Part shown: positions 23,020-35,283 of the stretch, one piece after another | Layout: each line of letters opens with the position of its first letter | How positions within the stretch are numbered: position 1 is the first letter of the stretch | Assembly: GCA_014529385.2 (NCBI GenBank) | Contig: CM043947.1 | Span: 119,918,891-119,982,890, forward strand | Length of the DNA stretch: 64,000 nucleotides | DNA from: Adiantum capillus-veneris | Taxonomy: Eukaryota > Streptophyta > Polypodiopsida > Polypodiales > Pteridaceae | Direction: 5' to 3' | Made by a program: the position numbers and the translations under genes | Notes under the pieces: generated by a model | Seen by the model: the letters and a program-made list of their open reading frames with translations, nothing else | What the model was told of the DNA's origin: nothing | Database searches by the model: none

Positions 23020-23334
23020 ATGGCTGACAATAACCAAGAGAGTAGAATGAACATTGATAACTTTGATTTTGCACATGAAGGTGCTAATGATGATGCCCCC
23101 ATGTTTGTCAATTATCTTGTTACTAGGTTGCAGCAAGCTATGGGAAACCATGCTTTGCAAGCCGAAATTACTCAACAACTTTGTGCTTATGGGATTTCCT
23201 CACTCTCCAAGAGGGGAGAGAGATCAGGAGGCCTTTTGATGAGACCCCCAAAAGAAGACTCTCTCCCATATGTGAGGTCCCTACCCCAATACCATAACCT
23301 TTTGGCAACAGGAGGCCACCTGACAGGTTGCTAG
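23020..23334 (+). pseudogene. Gypsy-B2 gag, N-terminal part
   Basis: The ATG at 23020 begins MADNNQESRMNIDNFDFAHE, clearly homologous to the gypsy-A gag start at 40760 (MAENSKESEINVDKFDFAHE). The frame continues for about 100 codons, then loses similarity before the TAG at 23332-23334. The rest of gag resumes after about 2.4 kb, so the gene was split by an insertion. Confidence 0.75.
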
Positions 23335-25785
23335 GCCCTGTTCGATTGAGAAAACATAGTCAATATAGGCAAGATTCTAATGGACAGGCTCTCGTCATCG
23401 AGTAACTTGAGTTCGAACCATTAAAAAGGATTACTAGCCCTGTCTCGCAGGGAAAGCATGAACTGTTACAATGCTATGACGTTCCTAATTCTCACCTTCC
23501 GAGAGAGAGAAACCCCAATTTCCTTTTTTCCCATACTTTCAGAGGCACGTACAATTGGAATTCTTGACTCTTGGCACAATGAGTCTTTAATTCGCACTTT
23601 TACAAGAGGGAGAGGAGAGTTTCTTGACTAATCAAGACCACCCATCCTTGACTAGCAACCTGAGCCACTCCCCACTTTCCACCCCCACACTCACACTTTT
23701 ATCTGCTTGTTTTCTAATTACTACCACATGATTGTTCATACACAAAGTTCCTTTTTTGGATTTCCATCACAAGTTCATTAAGAAAGCCCTCAACCAATTT
23801 CAAATCGGCACCAAGCCAATCCTTCTAGAAGAAAAACAACATATGATCCTTCTTTATTAAAATATCCCAACCCCAAGAGTTCACTCCTCTTGGTGAGAGT
23901 TTATTGCTCCTGGTGTCTTTAGCTGCCCAAACACTAAATTGTCCTGCAATCTGGGCACCTACCCGTAGTGACTAACTTGCAATCTGGGCAACAACCCACA
24001 AGTACTATCTTGCAATCTGGGCAACAAGCCACAAGATGTGTGCAACCATATGCACTGCATTAGCGTTCACTCCGCTAAGCTCTCCTCCCTGGATATCAAA
24101 GGGAGTTTTGACTATATCGGTATAGGATTTTTAATGAAAAAGGTTCGAGAGTTCTTCTACTAGGCAAACATTTCTTTCCTACGAGCAAACAGATTACTTT
24201 CCAAACAATCTTTCACTCTTCAAAGAAAATTATATAAAACATATGCCGCAGTTTTTGATGGTTTTATGATCCATAGAGATTGTTTTCCCTTTTTCTACTC
24301 TATCGTCTATGCAATGAATGCAAATACTTAAGAAAATTAATTCCAACCTTGTCTAATGTAGGACCATTGCCTAGCGAGTTTGGTGGCACATCCTCCAAGG
24401 CAATTCTTTTTCCTTTATCAGATTCTCGGCTAGTGCCAGCCTCATCATTGTGAGCTTTTTGGGGCCATCTTATCTCTAACTAACTTGAAAATGAGTAAGA
24501 ACTAATTGTGCAAAAACCAATTTGATAATAAGGTTGATGGAATGTTAATTTCATCTATTCTTAGACTTCTATTCCAATGATTTATGCTTATGGTAGGCAA
24601 GAAATTTTATGTAAGGTCTAATAGACAATACTCATTCACAACATCCATTTATTCACTAATCTCATGATTAATCACTAATATATACTTGCAAGAACAATCC
24701 ATCATTTTAGTTGGACAGTTCTTGAATATGCTTAGCTAATTCAAGCAAATATTTAGGTTACATTGGTGAAGAATTGTGCATGCAGTCAACACAATCAATT
24801 ATGTAATCAAGCGGTGAGACCTTCATTACTTTGTTATACAGAGAAATTACCATAAAATAGATATAATGATTTTTGATTTCCAATTGAGGATGGGTAAAAA
24901 AGATTATAGTATTTGATAGTAGAATAGCAATTGGAAAGGATTCCAATTGAGAGAAGAGATTGATAATAGCTTGATTAAACAATAGATTTACATTACCCAA
25001 TGTGCTTTGGAGGTATTGATCTCTCAAATCTTTGATGTAGAAGCCACCAAGTTAATTGCCATAGCAGCAGAGCTCCCTTCTCCCAAGTGTGTTCAAGTGT
25101 GTCTAAAATTGAGTGTGAATGGCCTTTATATAGGGGTTTGGAGGATGCTTGAGGTCCAAGGCATCCACATACCTCGCTTTCTCATCCCCTCTTGCCAAAT
25201 GAAGGAGTAGAGGTGTCACAAGCCTCTCACTTACCACTAGAGGTGTCCCCTTTTACCCAATTGAGTGATACACCTCATGTACTTACTCATGCTTAGGGTC
25301 AACATACCATAAGAGATGGGCTATGGCCATGGGTCATTTATGTTCATACATACACATGCACATACATGCTCATGCACATGCATACATATGCATACCGTAG
25401 GCTTAGGATTTAATTTATTAACATTAGGATGAAATTTAATTGTCTAAAGTGAGCTTGGCTTGTCAGAATTCAATTCTGAAACTTGCTATTAAAAGACGAG
25501 CTTGAGGATGACAGACTAAGGTGTCACATGCACACACCTGCTATATTTAGTAGTTTTCAAGACGGACAGCTATTTTTATGAAAATTCAGGACGGGATAGA
25601 TTTAGACGAGACTGTCGCATCTAGGTGGGTGTAAGCACCTCAAAACTTTCTATTTTTGGACAAAAATGATAAACAAGTAAAATTTCTATGGAAAATCTTA
25701 CAACAATATATTTAACATTAGCTCATCAAAGCTGGAAAAACTGCCAAAAATAGTAGCTTTTTGTTTATGAACAAAATGGCATGAT
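23335..25785 (-). mobile_element. Unclassified insertion splitting gypsy-B2 gag, probably a minus-strand LTR
   Basis: No coding region is supportable. A minus-strand TATA-like CCCCTATATAAAGG lies at about 25118-25131, with downstream R-like sequence to its left, as in the left-edge LTR. Exact ends are not resolved, and about 25330-25560 has 'catacatgcacatg' low-complexity sequence. A solo LTR is the simplest reading. Confidence 0.35.
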
Positions 25786-27054
25786 ATGTATTCCATCACA
25801 TGGGAATCCCTTTTCCAAGGGTGGCAGAGACCTTACACCATACAAAAGGAGGAATCCAAAGAACAAGAAAGTAATGAATCCATAAGTTCCTTTGAAGATG
25901 TGGCTCCGGGAAGACGGCAGTCTAGACGATCGCCAACTCCTCCCAAGAGGAAATGGTCAACACACATTCCTTCTCCTCGTCACTCCGAAAAGGAAGAGAG
26001 GAAACAAAGGAAGGAAAGTTCAAGAAAGAGGTCACTCTCTTCTCCTTCTTCTTCACCTTCCTCCTCTTCCAACAAAAGCTATGGCTATTCTCCTAGAGAA
26101 TACAAGAGAGGAGGACATCACAAATCATACCCAGCATGGTAAAGGTCACAAAAGCTCAAGAAGTTCAAAGAGGGAGGAAAGAGTTTCTCTTTTTTCACCT
26201 ATGACGGCACCTTTGGTGCCACCGACAAAGTATTGGCGTTCATCCAGCAATTTGATGCGGCCTTTGGAGACGGGGGTTCCATGGATTCCTCCAAGCTATG
26301 CCATGTAGCTATGTACTTCCAAAAATTGGCTCATTAATGGTGGGCTAGCCTTCATGGCAATGGTGAAGCCCTAAAGACATGGAAAACTCCACAAGTTTCC
26401 ATCATGAAGCAATTCCTTGCAAGCAATGAAAAGGACAAAGAACTTACCAAATGGCGAAGTTTTAAGCTTCTCTCCCATGAGTTTATTCACAAATATGTGG
26501 ACAAGTTTTGGGATTTACATTTCAAGAACACTGTCTTCCAAAAGATAGACTTTGTCAAGAAAAAGAAAAACAATTGTGCAGGATTACTTGAAGAAATGAC
26601 CGAGTATGTCAACTCCCAACGGCCTAGTTCTATCACCAAAGTAATCCACCACCCCATGGTTGCTTCCTGCATTAATTTTCAACAAGTAGCTTAAAGAAAT
26701 GTCAAGCCCATGGAAAAAAAAGACAAAAGTGAGGCAAAGGGAAAAACCAATGTCCAAAATTGTTCCCAAGGCAATTTCAATAACAACAACAATCGGTCCA
26801 AAGAGAAGGGAGTTTACAAAGATAAAAGCAAACTCTCTCCTGAAGATATTGAAGCTTTTTGCAAGGACCATAAGTGTTTTAAGTGTGGGGATCAAAAACA
26901 TGGCTATCGTTCTTGCCCCAAGAGAAATGCCCGCAAAGAGACTCCTAGAGCTTCCACCATTGAAGCTCCAAAAGAGGATGCTCATTGCAAAGGATCACCT
27001 CTTTCCTATGCTTGGAAAAAGGTAAGGAAACATGATGCCTTCATCTTGTTTTGA
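25786..27054 (+). pseudogene. Gypsy-B2 gag, C-terminal part (SR-rich linker, gag core, CCHC knuckle)
   Basis: One frame runs 25786-27054 with in-frame stops at 26140-26142, near 26335 and at 26692-26694. In order: an Arg/Ser-rich basic linker (RRQSRRSPTPPKRK), the retrotransposon gag core (TYDGTFGATDKVLAFIQQFD; EFIHKYVDKFWDLHF) and a CCHC zinc knuckle (CFKCGDQKHGYRSC) that binds RNA in retroelement Gag. It is homologous to gypsy-A gag at 41000-42130. The stops make it nonfunctional. The frame is otherwise preserved. Confidence 0.85.
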
Positions 27055-27471
27055 CCCTGGCTCTACTCACAACTTCAATCAACAGAGTTGGCCACCAAGT
27101 TGGGCATTCAAGCTTTCGAGATCGGAGATATTGTAGCTGCTAACACAGCTTTCAAGGGACAACAAGCCATCCATTACTCCCTTGATTGGGAAGTTGAGCC
27201 TTCACGTCCAAAGCTATGTCAACAAAGAAGACTTTTTCATCTATCCTCTCCAACATGAGGATGCTATCCTAGGGGCACCATGGTTCAACCGCATGGCTGC
27301 CAACATGAAGTTCCCTGAAAGGAGAATCTACTTTACCTACAGGGGGAAGAGCATGTATATAGATGCTAATAAGTCTCGTCGTACTATACCACTTGTAAAT
27401 TCACCGGCTTTTGATAGTCATGAAAATCTTGGTTTCTGCATACATGATTTTTGTCAAACAATCCACCAATG
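27050..27471 (+). pseudogene. Gypsy-B2 aspartic protease remnant
   Basis: The retropepsin that would cut Gag-Pol. The active-site segment reads FDPGSTHNF at about 27050-27076, where related elements usually have DSGSTHNF. It is followed in shifted frames by LATKLGIQAFEIGDI and by a 96-codon frame (27182-27472) with YPLQHEDAILGAPWF, the ILG-type C-terminal motif of this family. At least two frameshifts break it. Homology stops near 27471, where LINE sequence begins. Confidence 0.75.
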
Positions 27472-28696
27472 ACGCTAATGATTTATCAAATGAAAAGAAT
27501 AGGAATCAAAAATTCCAATTTAAGCTCAATAGATGGATAGGCTTTGAACATTCCTTGGTTGGTAGAGTGATAGTCATACAATCACTTTTTGAATGCACAC
27601 GTACTTTTCTTTTACGGCTGCTAGAGACTAGTAGACTATCACTTGGTAAGGATTACCAAGATTTGTAGGAACTTTTTGTGGATAGGGGATCCCTTTGTCA
27701 AAAAAAATTCCAAGGTCTCATTAGACATAGGCACTCTCCCTAGGGAAAAAGGTGGGTTATACATTCAAAATCTCAACGTTATAGATGATAAAATGGGAGT
27801 TAAGCTTTTGATTGCAACCCTTCATCAGCAACTAGATGAGGAATGGGCTAGGTTATTGCTTAGGAAAATCTACAGGTTCAGATTTTTGGATCTCAAAGGT
27901 TGGTCCCATTTGCGAACTTTTGTAATATTCTTTGGGAAGAAGCCCATCACTTCTGTTGGCTCCAGTCTCCTAAGGTCAATCATTACAGCTTGGAATAGAC
28001 CAAGGCTAGCATTCGACTGAACACCCTTTTTGATCATAGGTATTCAATCCCTCCAAAAAACTCTATTTGGTGGTCTTGCCTATATATCCCCCCCCCCTTT
28101 TCCTCCCTTCGTCCTTCAAGAAGGCTTTGATCCTTCACAAGAAAGGCCTCAAAACATGCTCACAACTTTGGGATGCTAGCACCAGGGATTGGTTAGATGA
28201 CTTACAACTTTCCCTCACATTCAGAATCCAACCTTGGGACTTGACAGTTGTCAAAGCTCGGATTTGAGCTTTGCCTTGAGAGCTCATCTGGGCACTTTAG
28301 GACCCCCACCTTCTTGACCTTAGATCTTTCATGTGGGCAGGTTGTTACAAGTATCAAAATCCGGTATGGGATTGTAACAAGATGGTTGCAACTATCCCTG
28401 CCACCCTAAATAAGAGATGGAGAGTCAAGTACTTACGGAAGCAATGGAAATTTAAGTTCGAGAATATTTGGGCCTCCTCGATAGAGCCCAACAAGTTTGT
28501 GCTTGTTTGGTTGATTCTACATAAGGCAATATGGACAGGGAAGAAAGCCTTAAAAGCTCAAATCAGCTCAGGGGTTTGTTGCAGATGTAAAAGCGAGGTG
28601 GAGGAAATAGGCCATCTTTTTCTGGCTTGTCCCAATAACAAACCGCTCCTATCTACTCTGGCTCATATCAGTTTTAGGGCTTCTAGAAAATTTTGA
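27472..28696 (+). mobile_element. LINE 3' half (RT C-terminus and zf-RVT domain), plus strand
   Basis: A plant L1-type non-LTR element. Frames 27480-27650 and 27643-28020 encode the post-catalytic RT region (ICRNFLWIGD; GTLPREKGGLYIQNLN), and 28331-28696 encodes the zinc-binding zf-RVT domain (FVLVWLILHKAIWTGKKAL; CCRCKSEVEEIGHLFLACP). These normally lie downstream of the RT catalytic motif. Here that motif is on the opposite strand at 28.7 kb. Frameshifts separate the pieces. The element interrupts the gypsy-B2 protease. Confidence 0.8.
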
Positions 28697-31060
28697 GAGA
28701 TTGATCATTGTTTGACAAGAAAGCATTAGTGTCTTCTGCAAATTGGGATAAGCACTGCTACTTATTCGTGATAGGGCGTCTGATCCCCACTATCAAGCCT
28801 CTCTCCATCTAATCCTTGATTAGACTATTACAGCCATTGGTATGTCTGCAATAAAGGGGTCAAAGGGCAACCTTGTCTAACTAAACAATTCAACAAAAAA
28901 GCTGAAGACAATATTCCATTCAAGGATATTCGTGCTAAGCATTGCCAAACAAATTTTTAATAAATAAGATGATGTTGGGCCCAAATCTCATTGCTGCCAA
29001 ACTTTTGAGAATGAATGAACATTTGAGCCTATCATAGGGTTTGTCAAATTTGATTTTCACAAAGATGAAATCCAAATCCTTCCCATAGACATATAACAGC
29101 CTTCCTTTAATGAAACTTTTTGCTTAGATGAGATCCACTTCATCAGTAGTACTGTGATCCTATTGGAAACATCTTTGGAAAAAATCTTATATGTTGTGTT
29201 TAGCATTGTTAAGGGTGGGTCTCTAATTAGTGAGACCATCCTTGGTTCCTCTCTTGTACATGAGTTTAATTACATCAATATTGACGGAGAGGTAGGGCTT
29301 GAAACTTGAGGACTCTTCCCGGACCAATAGAACGAAGGGTGAAAGTATCTCCTTAAATGCCTGGAAAAACTATGTGGGGAGCCCATCCAGCCAAGGGGGG
29401 GTGGGCGGGGGGGGGGGGGGGGTGTTAAACAATCGAGTGTGTTCCCTATGATTCTTCTCAGAGATTTAGACATCCCTTTTGGGGTCTATCAACCTTGCTT
29501 GCCCACCACTGTTCAAACAAGATCAAGCTGTATTTAATGTGGCTAGTTCCTCTTCAATTTTAAGCTTCGATCGGAGCTCTATTATTTCTTATTGGCTTAC
29601 TAGAGAAGGAGATTGAGACTCAAGGGGATCTGTTGGTCAAAAAGCTTGTCATGTCTTTTCTTTCTAATCAAAGACCTTCTTCCTAACTTTGAGCGGCATA
29701 GCTTGGGTTTCCACAACAGCTTTGCTCCAAGATTTGGAAGGGGATTTGAACAAGCTGAAGGCGCTGATTCAGATGGATGCTGATCCATTTTGAACTTCTT
29801 TCAACTTGAATAGTGAGGGGTCAGTGTGGAACCACTGGTTCCTAATCTTTGGGTCCTTGTCATCTGAAGTAATAGCCAATGGATAGTGATTCGAGATGTA
29901 TCAGGTATAGTGAGGTTTGGCCTTTACCATAGAAAAGGAATTTATTAAGGGTAGGTCCATGTAACAATGCTCAAGCCTGGATTTTCTTGCCAAGTCTCCC
30001 TTACTATAATTTTACCAAGTGAACTCCCCTTCCGTACCAATATCGGGCAGTGGCAATTGATCTTTGAGGCTATCCCAAGCTGATTTTTTTGAACCTTGAA
30101 TTGTGGTCCCTCCAATGATTCAACCATGTTAAAATCTCCTATCATAATACAAGACCCCTGTGGAGAGGACAAATCCTCCCAGATTATGGATATGTCTCTC
30201 CTCGTAGAGCTGCCTGCACATACCGCCACCAAGGTAGAGTTGATGGGGAAGGGAAGAGGCACTGAACACCAAGTCAAACCAATTGAGGTTGAGTCCCTCA
30301 CACAAGAAATTTCAAGAGTAAGACATATTGCACACACCCCTAAGCTAGCTGGATGATCCGAGATGATCCAGGAATGACTCTTGAAGACACTGACCATAGC
30401 TTTCTCCAAAACATTGCCTGAAGCTTTAAGCTCCTATAGGACTATGATGTTGAATGGGTTAGTAGCTAGTCAAGAGGCTATCTTTTTGGGCTTTGAGGGA
30501 TCTGAAATCCCTTTAATACTCCATGAGATAAATCTCAATTAGCTACCTTTTTGTCTTTTTTGTTTCCACCTGTAGACTGAGGGGGAGTTTGGGACACATT
30601 TGAGTGATTCCTTTTGTTGTCTTTAAGAACCTCCATTGGGGTGGGAGTTTACTAATCTGCCACAGGCAAAGGATTATCAATGGGAGTGTTCTCCTTGTTA
30701 AGGTCGATGAGAGCTTCCTGATCCATTGCATTAACTTGATCTTCTAAACTGGTCTAAGCATCCTTAGCAAGGGGTTGATTGGGGGAATGAAATCACCTGA
30801 GCATTCGGAGTCATTGTCAACATAATCTTCCACTCTAGCTAGAATAGCATAGCTGTTTTCCAGCTTGAGTGGAGGCTTTTGCTTGGGATCTACTGCTGTT
30901 TGCATGACTCTTGTGCTTTACCCCTAGTTTTTTCTTTTTTTAGAGGACTCAGCTTCAGAGGATCCCGTTTTCCCTCCATTTTGTGACAGCTTTGTTTCTT
31001 TTTTATGCATTTTTACACTCTTTCTCTTTGATCTCTAGGTTTTTGTGGCATTCTCTTCTT
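28697..31060 (-). mobile_element. LINE 5' half (endonuclease and RT N-terminus), minus strand
   Basis: Reading leftwards from about 30,541, an APE-type endonuclease begins (ISWSIKGISDPSK) and shows CIMIGDFNMVESLEGPQ (about 30,120-30,160) and a late ISNHYPL, where SDH is usual. RT follows at about 29,250-28,700 with TMLNTTYKIFSKD, a degenerate VRQGCP-like region and the catalytic box as QFAEDTN (normally FADD) near 28,735. The 3' half lies inverted next to it at 27472-28696. 30,541-31,060 would be the ORF1 end or spacer, with nothing recognisable. Multiple stops and frameshifts. Confidence 0.75.
29402..29422. repeat. Poly-G tract inside the LINE RT
   Basis: A run of G bases interrupted once by C near its start. 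It encodes the artificial Pro run on the minus strand and disrupts the RT frame. Confidence 0.85.
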
Positions 31061-31755
31061 CACGTCGCCCTTCTCATAGCATAATGTCTTGTGAATTTCA
31101 TCAAATCAGAGAGAATGGACTTTGGAAACCCATGTCTTTTCATGTGAATGACTAGATAACAACACTCCCTTTGTGCAAAGGTGTACACAGAGTGAACAAA
31201 ACTAAGCAAGGTGAAGTGAAAAACCATTGGAAATGTCATATTCTTGCTTTCAAAGTGGTGGAAATGGCTAGCTAGCAAAGTCTCAACATGTCATGGATGA
31301 ACATCCCCTACTCCATTCTTATTGTAAGGAACACAAAATATTTTCTATGTGATGCAATGAACTTAACACTCAGCCATTGTTCTCATTCATTTCATTCATT
31401 TTATCTAAATTTTAGTTATCTTTTTGTCAACAACTATGGACTGGAAGCATGTGGAGAGCCTACATGGCACATTCAAATCAATTCACAAGGAGATTGCAGA
31501 TATTATGTCCATTTTACAAAACAATGGGTTTGTTTGTTTATTTTGCAGAATACAATGTTCCATCAAGAGAAGGTGTACATGTGGACCTACATGAGTTGCA
31601 GGTTCCCACCATAAGATCAATGGAATGGAACAGTCTTGATGCACATACCATAGCAAGCTTCAAATCCAAAATGAAAGAAGATATCTTGAAAGCAATGACT
31701 CAAGAAGGATTTTGGTTCAATGGTCTTGCATGTCCATGTCTTTATGGCTTGTTTC
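31061..31755 (+). other. Host stretch left of Copia-1 with an exon-like ORF
   Basis: A strong plant acceptor (TTTGTTTGTTTATTTTGCAG) ends at 31548 and is followed by an open stretch to about 31,745 (YNVPSREGVHVDLHELQVPT; MEWNSLDAHTIASFKSKMKE). I do not recognise the protein. It has balanced composition and no repeats, so it may be an exon of a host gene cut by Copia-1 at 31755, or an older element. No start codon or partner exon can be assigned. Confidence 0.3.
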
Positions 31756-32487
31756 TGTTAAGTATGGAGCTTGATTTACCCCTTGTAATTTTTTGTGTTA
31801 AAAACGCACATTTGTAAGGCCCCCGTTATGAAGAGAAGCCATCGTGCATGAAGAAACATCACTCACTAAAAACCAAAACTTTCACGGCCAATCTTGAGAA
31901 AAGCTCAAGACTGGCTTCGTCCGAATATTATGGTCGGACAACATCCGAAAAGTGGTCAAAAAACGGCTAGTCGTTTGGTCGGTTGGCCGATGGTCGGTGG
32001 TCAAAAGTCAATGGGATTGCCGGTGGCTGAATTTAATGGCTGGTGGCTGATTTCAAAGGCAGACTTGTCTTCTCAAGGGCGGCCACACATGGGCAAATTG
32101 GAGGGTCCATTTGCACTTGTCTACACAAGGGCGGCTACACACGGCTGCCTCTCATGAGAGAGGGTAGCCCTTTTGGCCTATAAAAGGAGCCCATTTCTAC
32201 ACACATTTCAAAGTGTGAATTTAATACAACAAGGTGGATCTGAGGTGGTGAGAGTGAAGCAAGGTGGGAGCTCTATTAAGGGAATAATCCCTTTGTAACC
32301 TATTTCTTGTTTGAAGTACTAAAGCCATTGAGTGGTTGTTTTTTCGTGGATGTAGCCCATTGGGTGAACCACGTATATCATGTGGGCTCTCTCTCTCTCT
32401 CTCTCTACACTATAGGTGTGATAATTTATCTCTTTCCATTAAGTAAACTACTCATTCATCTACTTAGCTACATCATATTTCCTAACA
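31756..32487 (+). repeat. Copia-1 5' LTR
   Basis: 732 bp, starting TGTTAAGTATGG and ending CCTAACA, with TGTTA/TAACA inverted ends. A TATA box CTATAAAAGG lies at 32178-32187 and a (CT)n tract near 32,390. The first 77 bases match 52854-52930. Confidence 0.9.
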
Positions 32488-32489
32488 AC

Positions 32490-32501
32490 TGGTATCTGAG
32501 C
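32490..32501 (+). promoter_or_regulatory. Copia-1 primer-binding site
   Basis: TGGTATCTGAGC two bases after the LTR end. It matches the plant tRNA-Met primer site with one mismatch. Confidence 0.85.
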
Positions 32502-32560
32502 AAGGTTTGCTTGTAGCTAAAGTATCTAAAGGAAAGGATTCCTTGAATTGAGTAGGAGTA

Positions 32561-33420
32561 ATGGCAGAGGAATGGAAGCTCAAGATCAAAAATTTCAATG
32601 TCAAAAACTACCAACATTGGAAGATGAAAATTTAAGACTATCTCTACCAGAAGGACCTCTATTTTCCACTAGGCGATCTTGCAAAGAAGCCCGCAACGAT
32701 GGCAGATGAAGCATGGATTGTCCTTGACCAAAAGGCATTGGGAACAATCTGGTTAAGCTTGGCATCAACGGTGGCCTTCAATGTATTGGAGATGAAGACC
32801 ACGGAAGACTTGATGAAGTCACTTGACTGCCTCTACAAAACCATCGGCATCCAATAAGGTATTTCTCATGAAGCGCTTGTTCAATCCAAAGATGGCAGAG
32901 AATGGTTTAGTTGCAGAACACCTAAATGATTTTAACACCAACATAAGTCAACTTCAATTGGTAAAAATAAATTTTGATGATGAAGTGCGTGCTCTCCTTA
33001 TACTATTGTCTCTACCAATTCGTTGGGACAGTCTTGTGATGGTTGTAAGTAATTCTATCTCTGGCACAAATACTCTTAAGTTTGATGATGTTGTGGGTGT
33101 TCACCTAAGTGAGGAAATGCAAAGGAGAAGCACAAGAGAATTATCAAGTGTTGCACTGTCATTAGAAACATGAGGAAGTCCTAAGGAGAGGTTCAAAAAC
33201 CAAAAGGATCGTGATCGCTCAAGGTAAAGCAAGTCATGCACAAAGGCAGTTCTTGAATTTTGGAACTGTGGCAAGAAGGGCCACATCAAGAAGAATTGGT
33301 GGTCCAAGAAGAAGAAGGAGTCAGAGTCTCAAGACAACAAGCCAACATCAAAATCCAATGTGGCGGGTAAAGTAGAGCAAGATGCTCTAATTCTCTCATT
33401 AGACAATAATTCCTAGACAA
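32561..33420 (+). pseudogene. Copia-1 gag
   Basis: The ATG at 32561 starts MAEEWKLKIKNFNVKNYQHW, the typical copia gag N-terminus. A stop follows within 30 codons, and a frame change near 32,820 leads to the gag core (FNTNISQLQLVKINFDDEVR). The zinc knuckle at about 33,250 reads FWNCGKKGHIKKNWW, so both outer cysteines of CxxC...H...C are replaced (F and W). RNA packaging by this copy is impossible. Confidence 0.8.
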
Positions 33421-34440
33421 TAGATTCCAGGGCTTCATTCCATGCGACATCACACAAGCAACATTTCTAAGATTATACCAAAGGTAATTTTGGGTATGTA
33501 TACTTGGGATATGATGAAGCTTGTGAAATTATTGGAAAAGGTACAGTTTGTGTCCAAATTGCTAATGGAAATGAATGGAAGCTTAAAGATGTTAGGCATG
33601 TTCCTTCTCTTTGCAATAATTTGATCTCTACAGGACAATTGGATGATGAAGGTCACAACATTGCATTCAGAAACAAACGGTGGAAGATCTCAAAGGGATT
33701 TTTGGTGGTTGCCAAAGGAGAAAAGGTTGGTACACTTTAGTTGTGTACTGTCAACTCGCAATCTTCAACTTGTGCAACAACTATAGAAGTCGATAGTGCG
33801 ATGATGTGGCACTACCGGCTTGGGCATATGAGTTTTAAACGAATGCAAATCCTTCAAACAAAGAAGCTTCTACTAGGTTTGGAAGAAGTGGACTTAGAGT
33901 TCTATGAAGATTGTGTTTATGGAAAACAAAAGAGGGTAAAATTTCAAAAATCAAGAAATGAAAGAAAAAATAGAAAACTTGAGTTGGTTCATTCTAATGT
34001 TTGAGGTCCTGCAAGTACACCATCACTTGGTGGCTCATTGTGCTATATAACATTCTAGATGACGCGATTAGGAAAACATGGATTTATGTAATGAAGAATA
34101 AATCCGATGTTTTTTTCATATATTAAAGGTGGAAAGCCTTTGTGGAGAATGAAAAGGGTACTAAGGTTAAATGCCTCAGATTCGAGAATGGAGGCAAATA
34201 TTGCAGCCAATCTTTTGAAAGATTTGTGCTAGTAATGGCATTCGGAGGTAAAAGACAACCCCAAGGACACCTCAACAAAATGGGATTCTGGAAAGGATGA
34301 ACGGGACAATCATGGAGCAAGCACAAAGCATGCGGCTAAATGTAGGCCTACCGCTTGAGCTTTGGGAGGAAGCAATAATTATGTTTGTGTACTTAATCAA
34401 TTGGTCACCCTCAACATCATTGGATGCAGGAGTTCCATAG
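33421..34440 (+). pseudogene. Copia-1 protease, GAG-pre-integrase and integrase
   Basis: The protease box reads TIDSRASFHAT (about 33,420), Arg replacing the Gly of DSGAS. Next come VRHVPSLCNNLIS and the GAG-pre-integrase HHCC-like segment (MWHYRLGHMSFKRM; YEDCVYGKQKRVKF) at 33,800-33,960. Integrase is badly broken: the region expected to read SDNGGEY reads FENGGKY near 34,180, and stops and frame changes are frequent. The order PR-INT before RT is the copia hallmark. Confidence 0.75.
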
Positions 34441-35048
34441 GAGGTGTAGACACGTAAACCGATGAACTATTCATTTCTCAAATTGTTTGGGATAAGAATT
34501 TAATTCACATGGATAGAAGCCTAGGTCAAAGCTAGATGCAAAGTCCAAAAAGTGTTTCTTCATCGGCTATGGAGAAGGTGACTTTGGGTATCGTCTATGG
34601 AATCCTGAAAATAGTAAAATCTTTAGGAGTAGAGATGTAATTTTTAACGAACAAAATATGTACAAAGGTTACATGGAAATAAAACAAACAAAAGAAATAG
34701 GTGATGAGTACATGGATCTTGAGGACGATGAAGACTCAAGAGTGCAAACAATGACAATGTACAACAATGTCAACCAAATGAGTAGCCTCAACCTATTTCC
34801 CAAAGATCTACAAGAGCAAGTAGACCTCTAGAAAGGTTTATTACTTCCTTCAACCATCTCTTGATCTATGATTCTAGAGAGCCAGAATCATACGAGGAAG
34901 CTATGCAACATGAATCCAAAGAAGAATGGATAAAGAGCATGCAAGTGGAGATGGACTCATTACATTGCAACCAAAATGGAATTGGTTGAGTTGCCTTAAG
35001 GTAAGTAGGCACTTCAGAACAAATGGGTGTACAAGCTAAAGGAAGAAG
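34441..35048 (+). pseudogene. Copia-1 integrase C-terminus/linker and first part of RT
   Basis: 34,560-34,640 encodes the conserved copia segment around FIGYGEGDFGYRLW. The RT N-terminus appears at 34,880-35,045 (YEEAMQHESKEEWIKSMQVE; KWVYKLKEE-like end) with stops. It stops at 35048, in the middle of RT, at the AGAAG duplicated by Copia-2. Confidence 0.75.
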
Positions 35049-35269
35049 TGTTACCATATACATGTGGTAGTGATGTGTGTGAACACACTAGGACTGTCGG
35101 GGCATTTTTTCCCTCTTTAGGAGGTTTTTTCCCCAAGTATATACGCCCATCACTCTAGGGCTATCTATCTTTCCATTGCATACTAAGAAACACACTATCC
35201 ATTCTGTGCCTTGACCTTACTTCGTCTTCTCCAAGCTGTGTGCATTTCTCTGCAACCCTAATTCCAACA
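35049..35269 (+). repeat. Copia-2 5' LTR
   Basis: 221 bp, TGTTACCATATAC to AATTCCAACA, nearly the same as 51186-51407. It is short, as in many copia families. A primer site follows after two bases. Confidence 0.95.
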
Positions 35270-35271
35270 AT

Positions 35272-35283
35272 TGGTATCGGAGC
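35272..35283 (+). promoter_or_regulatory. Copia-2 primer-binding site
   Basis: TGGTATCGGAGC immediately after the LTR, the tRNA-Met type site with one mismatch. Confidence 0.85.

Noticed and set aside
23400-23420. tRNA T-arm or B-box-like GAGTTCGAACC
   Set aside because: The flanks do not pair as a T-stem and no matching A-box or acceptor stem was found on either strand.
27472-31060. Twin-primed LINE insertion
   Set aside because: The order of halves is opposite to that produced by twin priming, and no poly-A or target duplicates were seen.
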